Assembly: GCA_002763035.1 (NCBI GenBank)
Contig: PFDC01000112.1
Coordinates: 6,181-17,565, forward strand
Reading direction: 5' to 3'
Length of the DNA stretch: 11,385 bases
From: Candidatus Pacearchaeota archaeon CG10_big_fil_rev_8_21_14_0_10_35_13
Lineage (GTDB): Archaea; Nanobdellota; Nanobdellia; Pacearchaeales; GW2011-AR1
Part shown: piece by piece, positions 1-7,900 of the stretch
How positions within the stretch are numbered: position 1 is the stretch's first letter
How the letters are laid out: every line of letters starts with the position of its first letter
Translations under genes and position numbers: made by a program
The notes under the pieces: model-generated
The model's input: only the letters and a program-made list of their open reading frames with translations
Told to the model about the DNA's origin: nothing
Database searches by the model: none

Positions 1-231
1 ATATCAGTACCTGAAGATGTAAGGAAGTTAATGAAGAAATTTTCAGAGATTAACTGGTCAGGACTAGTAAGAAAAGCAATAATTGAAGAGGCTGAGAGAT
101 TAAAACTAAGGGAAGAACTATTAAAGGAACTTGAAGGAGAAAAAGAATTTAATGAATGGGCTGTGAGGCTCGGGAAAATAGCAAAAAAAGGGAGACTTAA
201 AAGATTAATGAAAGATGAGACTGATAATTGA
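1..231 (+). CDS. VapB-like antitoxin, C-terminal part (5' end outside window)
   Basis: The reading frame is open from base 1 to the TGA at 229-231, giving 76 visible residues; the start lies upstream of the window. The visible part opens with ISVPEDVRKLMKKF, then NWSGLVRKAI. This pattern (a short beta strand, a helix, then a W-S-x-x-V-R-K-A-I helix) is typical of archaeal VapB-type antitoxins, which are small DNA-binding proteins of ribbon-helix-helix type. The second half is a highly charged Lys/Glu-rich helix, which in this class wraps around and blocks the toxin. Its last 17 nt overlap the PIN-domain gene that follows, the usual antitoxin-first order of a type II toxin-antitoxin pair. Such antitoxins normally repress their own operon, but the promoter is outside the window. 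An ATG at 31 exists but is internal, because the homologous-looking strand lies before it. The family call is moderately sure; the exact subfamily is not determined. Confidence 0.72.
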   Translation: MSVPEDVRKLMKKFSEINWSGLVRKAIIEEAERLKLREELLKELEGEKEFNEWAVRLGKIAKKGRLKRLMKDETDN

Positions 232-619
232 TAATAATATTCTGTTCTCATTAATGAAACCTGACTCTATGAGCTCTAGAATCTTTAATCTAATAAACAA
301 TGGATTTCTTGCACCAGAATTCATAAGAAGAGAATTAGGCAAACATGAAGAAGAATGTATGAGAAAATCCAAATTGACAAAAGAAGAATTCCATAAGAGA
401 AAAATAGATGTATACAAAAAAATAAAGTTTTATCATTATGATTCTTATAAAGGACTGATTGGAGAAGCCATTAAAATAATTAATGATCCTGATGACGCGC
501 CTTACTTAGCCTTAGCGATGAAACTAAAAACTCCATTATGGAGCAATGATAAAGAACTAAAAAAACAAGAAAAGGTTATTGTATTAACAACTGAAGAAAT
601 AGTTAAGATAATAATCTAA
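215..619 (+). CDS. PIN-domain ribonuclease toxin (VapC-like)
   Basis: A 134-residue protein with the PIN nuclease layout. The N-terminal strand MRLIIDNNIL carries Asp6. Glu40 lies in RRELGKHE. The run DPDDAPYLALA supplies Asp91, Asp93 and Asp94. A final SND motif carries Asp112. PIN proteins bind Mg2+ or Mn2+ with this acidic cluster and cut RNA; in toxin-antitoxin pairs the targets are often tRNA or rRNA. The DPDDAPYLALA...PLWSND pattern is common in archaeal stand-alone PIN proteins next to VapB-like genes. The ATG at 215 overlaps the antitoxin reading frame by 17 nt, which suggests coupled translation. The stop (617-619) is only 3 bp from the convergent gyrA stop. All active-site positions are present, so it is not obviously dead. 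The target RNA cannot be read from the sequence. Confidence 0.82.
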   Translation: MRLIIDNNILFSLMKPDSMSSRIFNLINNGFLAPEFIRRELGKHEEECMRKSKLTKEEFHKRKIDVYKKIKFYHYDSYKGLIGEAIKIINDPDDAPYLALAMKLKTPLWSNDKELKKQEKVIVLTTEEIVKIII

Positions 620-622
620 GAA

Positions 623-3600
623 CTATTCCTTACCATCATCAACACCGTTACCATTCAAGTCCTCAATAACGCGAGTTAGATCAGTAACGCTATCACCAGA
701 CTGAAGCTTAACGATATGAACACCCTGAGTAGCACGTCCCATAACACGAAGATCCTTAACAGGAGTCTTAATAACCATGCCCTTAGCAGTAGTTACTATA
801 ACCTTATCAGAATCAACAACAGAAACAGAATTAATAACACTACCAGTCTTATCAGAAGTCTTAATATTAATAACCCCCTTACCAGCACGACCAGTAAGAC
901 GATAATCATCAACTAAAGAACGCTTGCCATAACCCTTATTAGTAATAGTAAGAATAGTAATCTTCTTAATATCCTTCTCCTGAGTAGGAACAACCTCAAG
1001 ACTAACAACACGATCATTCTTATCAAGCTTAATACCTGTAACACCATAAGCAGCACGTCCCATAACGCGAACATCATTACCAGAGAAACGAATAGCCTGA
1101 CCATCCTTAGTAATAAGTAATACTTCCTCATCCTTAGAAACAGGCTTAACATCAACAACAACATCCTTAGAACCAGGAGGAAGATTCATAATCCTAACAC
1201 CAGCACTACGAGGCTTAGATAATAAATTTAAAGACAACTTCTTAACCTGGCCCTCAGAAGTAGCAAATACTAACTCACCAGAATAATCCTTAATAGCAAG
1301 AACAGAAGAAATACTCTCATCCTTAAGACTAAGAAGATTAATCAAAGCCTTACCCTTAGAATACCTCTCAGCAGAAGGAACCTCATAAGCCTTCAACCAA
1401 TAAACCCTACCCTTAGAAGTAAAGAATAACAAATAATCATGAGTAGAACAAGTCATTAATTGCTTAACAAAATCGCCAGTTGAAAGATCAGAACCAATAA
1501 CACCACGACCACCACGCTTCTGCTCCTTATAAGTCTGAAGATCAAGACGCTTACAATAACCCTTATCAGTAATAGTAATAACAACATCCTTCTTCTCAAC
1601 CAAATCCTTCTCAGACAACTCCTTAATCCTACCAATAACAGTAGTGCGACGATCATCACCATACTTCTTCTTAATCTCAGAAATCTCCTTCTTAACAACC
1701 TTCAAAATTTCTGACTCAGAAGAAAGAATATTCTCCAAGAAAGTAATACTCTTATCAAGCTCGTCAGATTCCTTCTTAAGCTTATCATTCTCCAAAGAAG
1801 TAAGAGTAGAAAGACGCATCTCAAGAATAGCCTTAGTCTGACGAACACTCAAAGAAAACTTCTTAATTAAAGCCTCAGAAGCCTCAGAAGTATTAGAAGA
1901 ACTCTTAATAGTCTTAATAATCTCATCAATTCTAGAAAGAGCCTTGATAAGACCACTAACAATCTCTAAACGATCCTTAGCCTTCCTTAATTCAAAATCA
2001 CTACGACGACCAACAACCTTAACACGATGAGCAATATACTCCTTAAGGATTTCTATAAGACCAAGAATACGAGGCTGACCCCTAACAAGAGCAATAATAT
2101 TAGCATCAAAACGAGTTTGAAGACGAGTAAACTTGTAAATTTTATTAATAGTGAATTTAGGATTAGCACCCTTCTTTAAATCAATAACTATACGAGTCTT
2201 ACCCTTAGCAGACTCATTACGAATATCAGAAATACCAGGAAGCTTCTTCAAAGGAACAAGCTTAGCAATCTCAACAATTAAGTCAGCACGATTAACCATG
2301 TAAGGAATTTCCGTGATGATAATCCTATCACGACCCTTCTTAGACTCAGTAGTAGTACGACCACGCATAATCATCTGACCCTTACCAGACTCATACATAT
2401 CTCTCATACCACCACTAACAAAACCACCAGTAGGGAAATCAGGACCTTTAACAATCTCCAACAATTTATCAAGAGTAATATTAGGATTATCAATCATAGC
2501 AATGATAGCATCAGAAATCTCAGTAAGGTTATGAGGAGGAATACTAGTAGCCATACCAACAGCAATACCAGAAGCACCATTAATCAACAAATTAGGAAGC
2601 TTAGCAGGAAGAACAACAGGCTCCTTAAGAGTAGAATCATAATTATCAACGAACTTAACAGTCTCCTTATCCAAATCCTGAAGTAATTCATCAGCGATAG
2701 GCTCCATCTTGGCCTCAGTATACCTTTGGGCCCCTGCGGGATCACCCTCGACAGAATTATGAACAAAAACACCGGTTGCTAAAGCAAAATTATGAGAGCC
2801 ATTAACTGTTAAATCGTAAACATCCTCATGCTCTCTTAAAAACCCTATTTTTTTAACTTTGTGATTTTTATTAATTTCATATAATACTAAGTTCTTATCA
2901 TTATCACAATACTTACTAATACCAAGATTCCAACTCGTAAAGCTCTTAGTACCAAAAACTTTCTTTCTAACGCTTTCATAATTATCTTTATTCAGTTCAA
3001 GATTATTATCTATTAAAAAGGAACATATTTTAAAGAACTTCTTTCTACCTGTAAGGTTGGTAGTCCTATTCTTATTGACAGTGATAGTTTTCTTGCGGAA
3101 AATTTCTCTGTACTTATCTATTTTCCAAAGTCTTCCCATAGTTCTTTTACCTCTCTTACTAAATTCTTTAATGACTTCGGGGTTGTCTCTAAGATACTTC
3201 TTATTAATCTCACTAAGAGTTTTACACATATTTTCTCTGTAATCTACATCTTTCCAATTTTTTAGATTTCTTTTACGCATCTTCTCAGAATATCTTTTCC
3301 TATTCTCATCATCCTCCCAGAACTTCTTTCTACCTTCTGCTATTTTATTCCTGTAATCCTCATCCTTATGTAACTCTGAGGCATGGGACGCATGTAACTT
3401 CCTATGAGCCCACCACCCCATTCGGACAAGATTATTAGGGTTGTTATTTAATTTATTAAAATCAGCATGGTGTCTTATTCTACCTGAACTCTTAACATAA
3501 ATATTATTCTTAAGATTCCATTCATCAGACAAATAATGACAAAAATCCCACTTATCAGAATTAGGCTGATAAACCATTTTATAATTAACCATCTCAGGTT

Positions 3601-4321
3601 TAGCATCTTTCTTATTAGACAACCTTAGATAAAGAGGCATTAATGAGTCTCCCTCACTTAAGTCCTTAGCTTCCCTATAACTACCATCTTTTAACATGAA
3701 CTTATGGTTTAATGTACATCTTATCACTTCATCATTATCTAAAGTTATGCTCATTATCTTAGCATTTTTAATCGTTCTACGAGGATTGATTATCTCGGCA
3801 ATTGCTACTTTATTATTCTCAATTGTGAATGTAAAGTTTTTCTTGCCATCGTTATGTTCTTTAACTAATTCTTTAAATGATACCTTTCTCCCATCTGCTA
3901 ACGAAACTTTTGTATCTGCAGTAAAACATCCAAAATTACCCTGACCCTTGACTAAAGGATAACGCAAAGAGAAATCCTGAGCCATACGAACCATAGCATC
4001 ATAAATAGCAGAATCACCATGAGGATGATACTTTCCCATCGTTTCCCCGACGATTCTAGCAGACTTCTTAGTAACCTTATTACTCTGAATACCCATCTCA
4101 TTCATAGCATGAAGAATACGCCTCTGAACAGGCTTAAGACCATCCTCAACACTAGGAATAGCCCTAGAAACAATAACACTCATGGCATAATCAATATAAG
4201 CCTTCTGCATCTCCTCAACTATTTCCGCATGAATAACCTTCTTACCAGCAACATCATCAACAAGATTCTTATTAAGATCACCATTAGCAACAGTACCTAC
4301 CTTGTCCTCATTATCAACCAT
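623..4321 (-). CDS. gyrA: DNA gyrase subunit A, containing an intein
   Basis: A precursor of 1232 residues, 841 after removal of the intein (residues 132-522). GyrA is the DNA-breaking subunit of the A2B2 gyrase, which introduces negative supercoils using ATP. Visible landmarks are [13 protein letters not shown] (45-56), KPVQRRIL (63-70), the winged-helix segment [15 protein letters not shown] (96-110) and RYTEAKM with catalytic Tyr534. The quinolone-contact Ser and Asp are kept as Ser104 and Asp108. A long coiled-coil region leads to a C-terminal beta-pinwheel with six recognisable blades. The first blade holds a GyrA box, QKRGGRG (934-940), which marks gyrase rather than topoisomerase IV. 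The tail ends in an acidic EF-hand-like sequence (about 1221-1230). The start ATG overlaps the HAD stop (TAATG), with a GGGGG run 9 nt upstream. Extein codons strongly prefer AAG, CTT, GTT and GCT. The gene is bacterial in type, as in other archaea that acquired gyrase. Confidence 0.96.
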   Translation of the reverse strand: MVDNEDKVGTVANGDLNKNLVDDVAGKKVIHAEIVEEMQKAYIDYAMSVIVSRAIPSVEDGLKPVQRRILHAMNEMGIQSNKVTKKSARIVGETMGKYHPHGDSAIYDAMVRMAQDFSLRYPLVKGQGNFGCFTADTKVSLADGRKVSFKELVKEHNDGKKNFTFTIENNKVAIAEIINPRRTIKNAKIMSITLDNDEVIRCTLNHKFMLKDGSYREAKDLSEGDSLMPLYLRLSNKKDAKPEMVNYKMVYQPNSDKWDFCHYLSDEWNLKNNIYVKSSGRIRHHADFNKLNNNPNNLVRMGWWAHRKLHASHASELHKDEDYRNKIAEGRKKFWEDDENRKRYSEKMRKRNLKNWKDVDYRENMCKTLSEINKKYLRDNPEVIKEFSKRGKRTMGRLWKIDKYREIFRKKTITVNKNRTTNLTGRKKFFKICSFLIDNNLELNKDNYESVRKKVFGTKSFTSWNLGISKYCDNDKNLVLYEINKNHKVKKIGFLREHEDVYDLTVNGSHNFALATGVFVHNSVEGDPAGAQRYTEAKMEPIADELLQDLDKETVKFVDNYDSTLKEPVVLPAKLPNLLINGASGIAVGMATSIPPHNLTEISDAIIAMIDNPNITLDKLLEIVKGPDFPTGGFVSGGMRDMYESGKGQMIMRGRTTTESKKGRDRIIITEIPYMVNRADLIVEIAKLVPLKKLPGISDIRNESAKGKTRIVIDLKKGANPKFTINKIYKFTRLQTRFDANIIALVRGQPRILGLIEILKEYIAHRVKVVGRRSDFELRKAKDRLEIVSGLIKALSRIDEIIKTIKSSSNTSEASEALIKKFSLSVRQTKAILEMRLSTLTSLENDKLKKESDELDKSITFLENILSSESEILKVVKKEISEIKKKYGDDRRTTVIGRIKELSEKDLVEKKDVVITITDKGYCKRLDLQTYKEQKRGGRGVIGSDLSTGDFVKQLMTCSTHDYLLFFTSKGRVYWLKAYEVPSAERYSKGKALINLLSLKDESISSVLAIKDYSGELVFATSEGQVKKLSLNLLSKPRSAGVRIMNLPPGSKDVVVDVKPVSKDEEVLLITKDGQAIRFSGNDVRVMGRAAYGVTGIKLDKNDRVVSLEVVPTQEKDIKKITILTITNKGYGKRSLVDDYRLTGRAGKGVINIKTSDKTGSVINSVSVVDSDKVIVTTAKGMVIKTPVKDLRVMGRATQGVHIVKLQSGDSVTDLTRVIEDLNGNGVDDGKE
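3098..3367 (-). repeat. Imperfect charged repeats after the HNH domain (protein-level)
   Basis: Precursor residues about 319-408 show a recurring unit of roughly 20-23 residues: an aromatic residue (often Trp), an acidic pair, then Tyr/Asn-Arg and a basic helix. Examples are [10 protein letters not shown] (335-344), WKDVDYREN (356-364), [11 protein letters not shown] (376-386) and [10 protein letters not shown] (399-408), with a first degenerate copy DEDYRNK (320-326). Anchor positions 335, 356, 376 and 399 are spaced 21, 20 and 23. Repeats like this commonly follow HNH nucleases of phages and introns and are thought to track along DNA for target recognition. That role is inferred here. The repetition is at the protein level only. 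Confidence 0.6.
3386..3502 (-). other. HNH endonuclease domain inside the GyrA intein
   Basis: Precursor residues about 274-312. The core reads [16 protein letters not shown] followed by AHRKLH. It matches the usual HNH homing-endonuclease pattern of paired His (284, 285), Asp287, an N-N-x-P-x-N-L stretch (Asn297) and a late His (306, with His310 after it). In the family, the second His acts as general base and the last His with the Asp binds the metal. Such domains cut an intein-free allele to drive gene conversion. Most archaeal inteins carry LAGLIDADG nucleases instead, so this one is less common. Whether it still cuts cannot be told, but no key position is obviously missing. Confidence 0.85.
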
Positions 4322-4995
4322 TACTTATTACCCCCAAGAAACTTTAATAATTCTTTAATACAACTATTATTATCCTTGAAAAGAATAGTATTCATACCAA
4401 GCTTTTTAGCAGGAATAATATTCCAAGAACGATTATCAACAAATACCACCTCAGAAGGCTTGACCTTAAGCTTCTTAAGAACAAAAGAATAATATTTTTT
4501 ATCAGGCTTTCTTAAACCATCACGATTAGAAACAAAAACGTGATCAAAAAACTTCTCAATACCAGAATCCTTAATAAGAACTTCATCAGAAATCCAAAAC
4601 TGATCACTAAGAATAGCAGTCTTAACACCAAGAGACTTCCTAAGTCTCTTAATAACCCTAAGAAGCTTACGATTCTTAGAAAAATACTTCTTAATATACT
4701 TCTTCCAAACCATCTCAAGTTTATCAGAACTAACACCAATATTTTTTGAGATAACCCTGAGCATTTCAGTCTTAGAAACCTTACCAACAATAGAATTAGG
4801 ATAAGCAGTATCCATAGCATCAAACCACTCATCAATACTAATATTGAAAGCCCTAGCCATAGCCTCATTAATACCTCTAATTTGGTAATCAGGAATACCC
4901 TTATTATTCTTTGAAGGAATCTTAGTAACGATGTCCTGACCAACCATTAATACACCACCAACATCAAAAATAATTGCTTTAATCGTTGCCATCAT
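4321..4995 (-). CDS. HAD-superfamily hydrolase located between gyrB and gyrA
   Basis: A 224-residue soluble protein with all four HAD motifs. Motif I is FDVGGVL with nucleophile Asp11; the usual second Asp is Gly, as in the DxGGV group of subfamily IA. Motif II is ILSDQ with Ser130, motif III is RKPDKKYY with Lys163, and motif IV is [10 protein letters not shown] with Asp187. Residues about 15-100 form a helical cap. HAD enzymes of this type are usually phosphatases or related hydrolases on small phosphorylated molecules; the substrate is not readable. The ATG overlaps the gyrB stop (ATGA), a second ATG follows immediately, and the stop overlaps the gyrA start (TAATG). A GGAGG lies 13 nt upstream of the first ATG, slightly far. 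It is therefore made together with gyrase. Codon bias matches the gyrase exteins, so it is not a recent insertion. Confidence 0.88.
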   Translation of the reverse strand: MMATIKAIIFDVGGVLMVGQDIVTKIPSKNNKGIPDYQIRGINEAMARAFNISIDEWFDAMDTAYPNSIVGKVSKTEMLRVISKNIGVSSDKLEMVWKKYIKKYFSKNRKLLRVIKRLRKSLGVKTAILSDQFWISDEVLIKDSGIEKFFDHVFVSNRDGLRKPDKKYYSFVLKKLKVKPSEVVFVDNRSWNIIPAKKLGMNTILFKDNNSCIKELLKFLGGNK

Positions 4996-7900
4996 ATATC
5001 CAATACTGCCTCCGTTGAATGTTCAGCAATGAATTGTTTACGAGGCTCAACCTTATCGCCCATGAGAATAGTAAAAATCTCATCAGCACTAACAGCATCC
5101 TCAACCATGATCTTCTTAAGAGTACGAGCCTTAGGATCCATAGTAGTCTCCCAAAGCTGTTGAGGATTCATCTCACCCAAACCCTTGAAACGAGTAACAT
5201 GACCACCCTTGAGTTTTTCTAAAGCCCTCTTAAGAGCCTCCTCAGAATAAACATAATGATCCTTCTTTCTACGAATCTTAAAAAGAGGAGCAACAGCAAC
5301 AAAAATATTACCCTTCTCAATAAGCTTAGGCATGAAACGATAAAAGAAAGTAAGTAATAAGGTCTTAATATGTTGGCCGTCAACATCAGCATCAGTATTA
5401 TGACAACAAATACCCCCAACTCCTGCAATAAAATTTTCGTCTCTTTCAACAGAAAAATCATAAACATAACCATTACTTGACTTTACTTCATTAATTGATC
5501 TAATAGGCAGAGAAACTAAATCACCACCAATATCCTTAAAAGAACGATTAATAGAAGGCCAAGAACTCTTCAATCTTTCTCTAATTTTATGAGCATTCTT
5601 ATGACCCGACCACACTAATTCTAACTTTCTTAAGTCTGCCCTAGAAGATATGCTGATAGTATAGCTTTTAGAACGAGTAATAATCGGACCATCCTGATTT
5701 ATTGCCGGTTCTCTAGCACTACAACTAGCAAAAATTCCTAAAGAACTGAAGAGATACTGTAGTCCACTAGCAATATCCTTAGAAGTTGTTGTATAAGAAA
5801 TTGATGTATTAGAAAGAGAACCATCACCTAACAAGTATCCTCTCAAGAATTCTTTCCTTAATTCTGAAGGGGCATTAAAAACGATATCAGGTAACTTTTT
5901 TGTGTTTGATCTTAATCCATCAATGAAACCAAAAATCTTCTGCCATGCAACTGTAGCAACTCTATTTAGAACACGAAGTTCACTACAAGTAGGCTTACTT
6001 TGATAATACTGTGGAGAAACATCAAAGACTTTCTTGAATGCAGAGGTGATCTCAGGTAGTAAATGTTCATTATTCTTTCCAATAGCCAACCTTATCCCAC
6101 TACGCTTTGTACAGGAACCCTCAGCAAGATAGAATCCTAACAACATAAATAACTCCTTTGTAGGATAAACAAATCTTGGTATTGCCCTATGATGATAATG
6201 ATAGGGTGCTAATTTAACATCTTCTCTATTACTAAACCAGTCAACATCATCCTTGGAAAGATTACTCAATGAAACATAGGGTCTTACCCTATTCCTCGGA
6301 GCGCCCTTATACTGGGAAGACCATGCCTTCTCCAATTTGCTGGGTTCGAGTGATACTTTTGTCATAATATCCCCAATATCCGCACCAACAGATGATAAAT
6401 AATTTTTCCAATTTGTTAATGAAGGAGTCGTTTCCCCTTTTTCCCAAGAATAAAAAGTAACCGGTTGTTTTATACCAATAGATTCACACAACTGAACATT
6501 AGTCAAGTTAGAAGCTTTACGTAAAGATCTTACTAAATTTAATACTGGACTTGGAACTCTAACTAATGGATCGCTTAACACATGTCTATCTTCATATTCT
6601 AATAAGACCTTACTTTTGTACCAATCTTCTACTGCCTTACCCCAAAGCATAATTTCGTTAGCAGAACTACTATCATGGAGAACTTTTAATAAATCAATTC
6701 TTTTCAAAGATTCTTCTGAAAGGGATAAATTTTTAGGTGCAACAAGTTGATCACTTTTTGTAAGATCACTACCCTTCTTTAACACGACATTACCATCTTC
6801 ATAAACAAAAACACTATGGCTAGCCGTAACTTTAACAGAACGACCATAAGCGGTAGTAATCTCATACAAGGATTCATCAAGCTTGTGACGAATCACACTT
6901 TTTATAGGACTAAAACGAACTTTATTGCTGTCAATATCGAAACAGAGAACTTCGCCTAACTCAGAATTACTAATTTTCTCATAACCATCACATAACCCTC
7001 CATTATCTTCAGAAAACTTTTTATCAATAAATTCTCCAATGGTGACCATCTTCACAATCTTATCATCTCTAACAAACACCTGGCTTTCTCCATCAACACT
7101 CATTATGATGACCTTGTTATACCTAAGCTTCTCAATATCAAAAGTATCACCAATACCAGTACCGATAACCGTAATAAGATTAGTAATCTCCTCAGAAGAA
7201 AGAACCCTAGCAGGAGCAGCCTTCTCAACATTAAGAATCTTACCCTTTAACGGAAGAATAGCCTGGAATTCACGATTACGAGCCTGCTTAGAATTACCAC
7301 CAGCAGAAACCCCCTCAACAATCATAAGCTCAGTCTTATCACGCTTCTTAGAAGAACAATCAGCAAGCTTACCAGGAAGCCCTGAAAGACCAAAAGCACT
7401 CTTCCTACGAACAAGTTCCTTAGCCTTCTTAGCAGCAGTACGAGCTTTAGAAGCATCAATAGCCTTAGAAGCAATCTTCTTAGCAATAGAAGGGTTCTCC
7501 TCAAGGAATTCTGTAAGGCTAGCACTAACAACAGAATCAATAAGCCCCTTAACCTCAGAATTACCAAGCTTAGTCTTAGTCTGACCCTCAAACTGAGGCT
7601 CAGGAATCTTTACAGAAACAACAGCAGTTAAACCCTCACGAACATCATCACCCATTAAACTACCAGACTTCAATAACTTATTCTTCTGAACATAATCATT
7701 AATAGACCTAGTAAGAGCAGTCTTAAAACCAACAATATGAGTACCACCCTCAGTAGTATTAATAGTATTAACAAAACCATAAATAGCTTCCTTATAAGAA
7801 TCATTATACTGAATAGCAATATCAGCAACTAAGTTCTCAGATTCCTTCTTAAAATAAATAGGCTTATGAATAACATTCTTATTACGATTAAGCCACTTAA

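Larger units (their letters stand above)
2756..3928 (-). mobile_element. GyrA intein with HNH homing endonuclease (391 aa)
   Basis: Precursor residues 132-522. The host sequence GQGNFG is broken before a Ser that continues as [17 protein letters not shown], so the borders are clear. Splicing parts: Cys1 in [13 protein letters not shown] (block A); TLNH (203-206) as the block B TxxH motif; [15 protein letters not shown] (block F); GVFVHN with the final His-Asn (block G); Ser as the +1 nucleophile. The first about 105 residues and the last about 25 resemble, from memory, the Synechocystis GyrB intein. The middle holds an HNH nuclease (about residues 274-312) followed by charged repeats and a small C-terminal domain. 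All splicing residues are present, so self-excision is expected. The site lies 11 residues before the catalytic Tyr, different from the mycobacterial GyrA intein, which sits directly after that Tyr. Codon choice is less biased than in the flanks (TTA, GCG, TCC, AGA appear). Confidence 0.95.
5397..7100 (-). mobile_element. GyrB intein with XRE-like HTH and LAGLIDADG endonuclease (568 aa)
   Basis: Counting residues from the preferred gyrB start, the intein is 499-1066. The host sequence NKVIIM is interrupted and resumes as TDADVDGQHIKTLL, exactly at the TOPRIM Asp cluster. Splicing parts: Ser1 in SVDGESQVFVRDD (block A), TASH as the block B TxxH motif, YVYDFSVERDENFIAG (block F), and CCHN at the end with Thr as the +1 residue. 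The Ser1 start is the rarer variant and is well known in archaeal inteins. Between the splicing halves lie an XRE-like helix-turn-helix, then two LAGLIDADG motifs, LLGFYLAEGS and LRGYLLGDGS, with acidic Glu825 and Asp924. Both catalytic acids are present, so the nuclease may be active. Codons (GAA, AAA, TTA, TCC) differ from the exteins. It shares no evident family with the GyrA intein. Confidence 0.95.

Noticed and set aside
913..1698. Leu/Arg/Val-rich open frames on the - strand inside gyrA, and similar frames in gyrB, HAD and kae1
   Set aside because: They are out-of-frame readings of the strongly biased CTT/GTT/AAG codons of the real genes and resemble no protein.
623..4321. Gene could be topoisomerase IV subunit A (parC) rather than gyrA
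   Set aside because: A GyrA box, QKRGGRG, and six pinwheel blades are present, and the partner gene is a GyrB with a short gyrase-type end.
2756..7100. Large inserts in gyrA and gyrB as assembly chimeras or frameshifted genes
   Set aside because: Both inserts are in frame, begin with Cys or Ser, end in His-Asn, are followed by Ser or Thr, and carry complete splicing and nuclease motifs.
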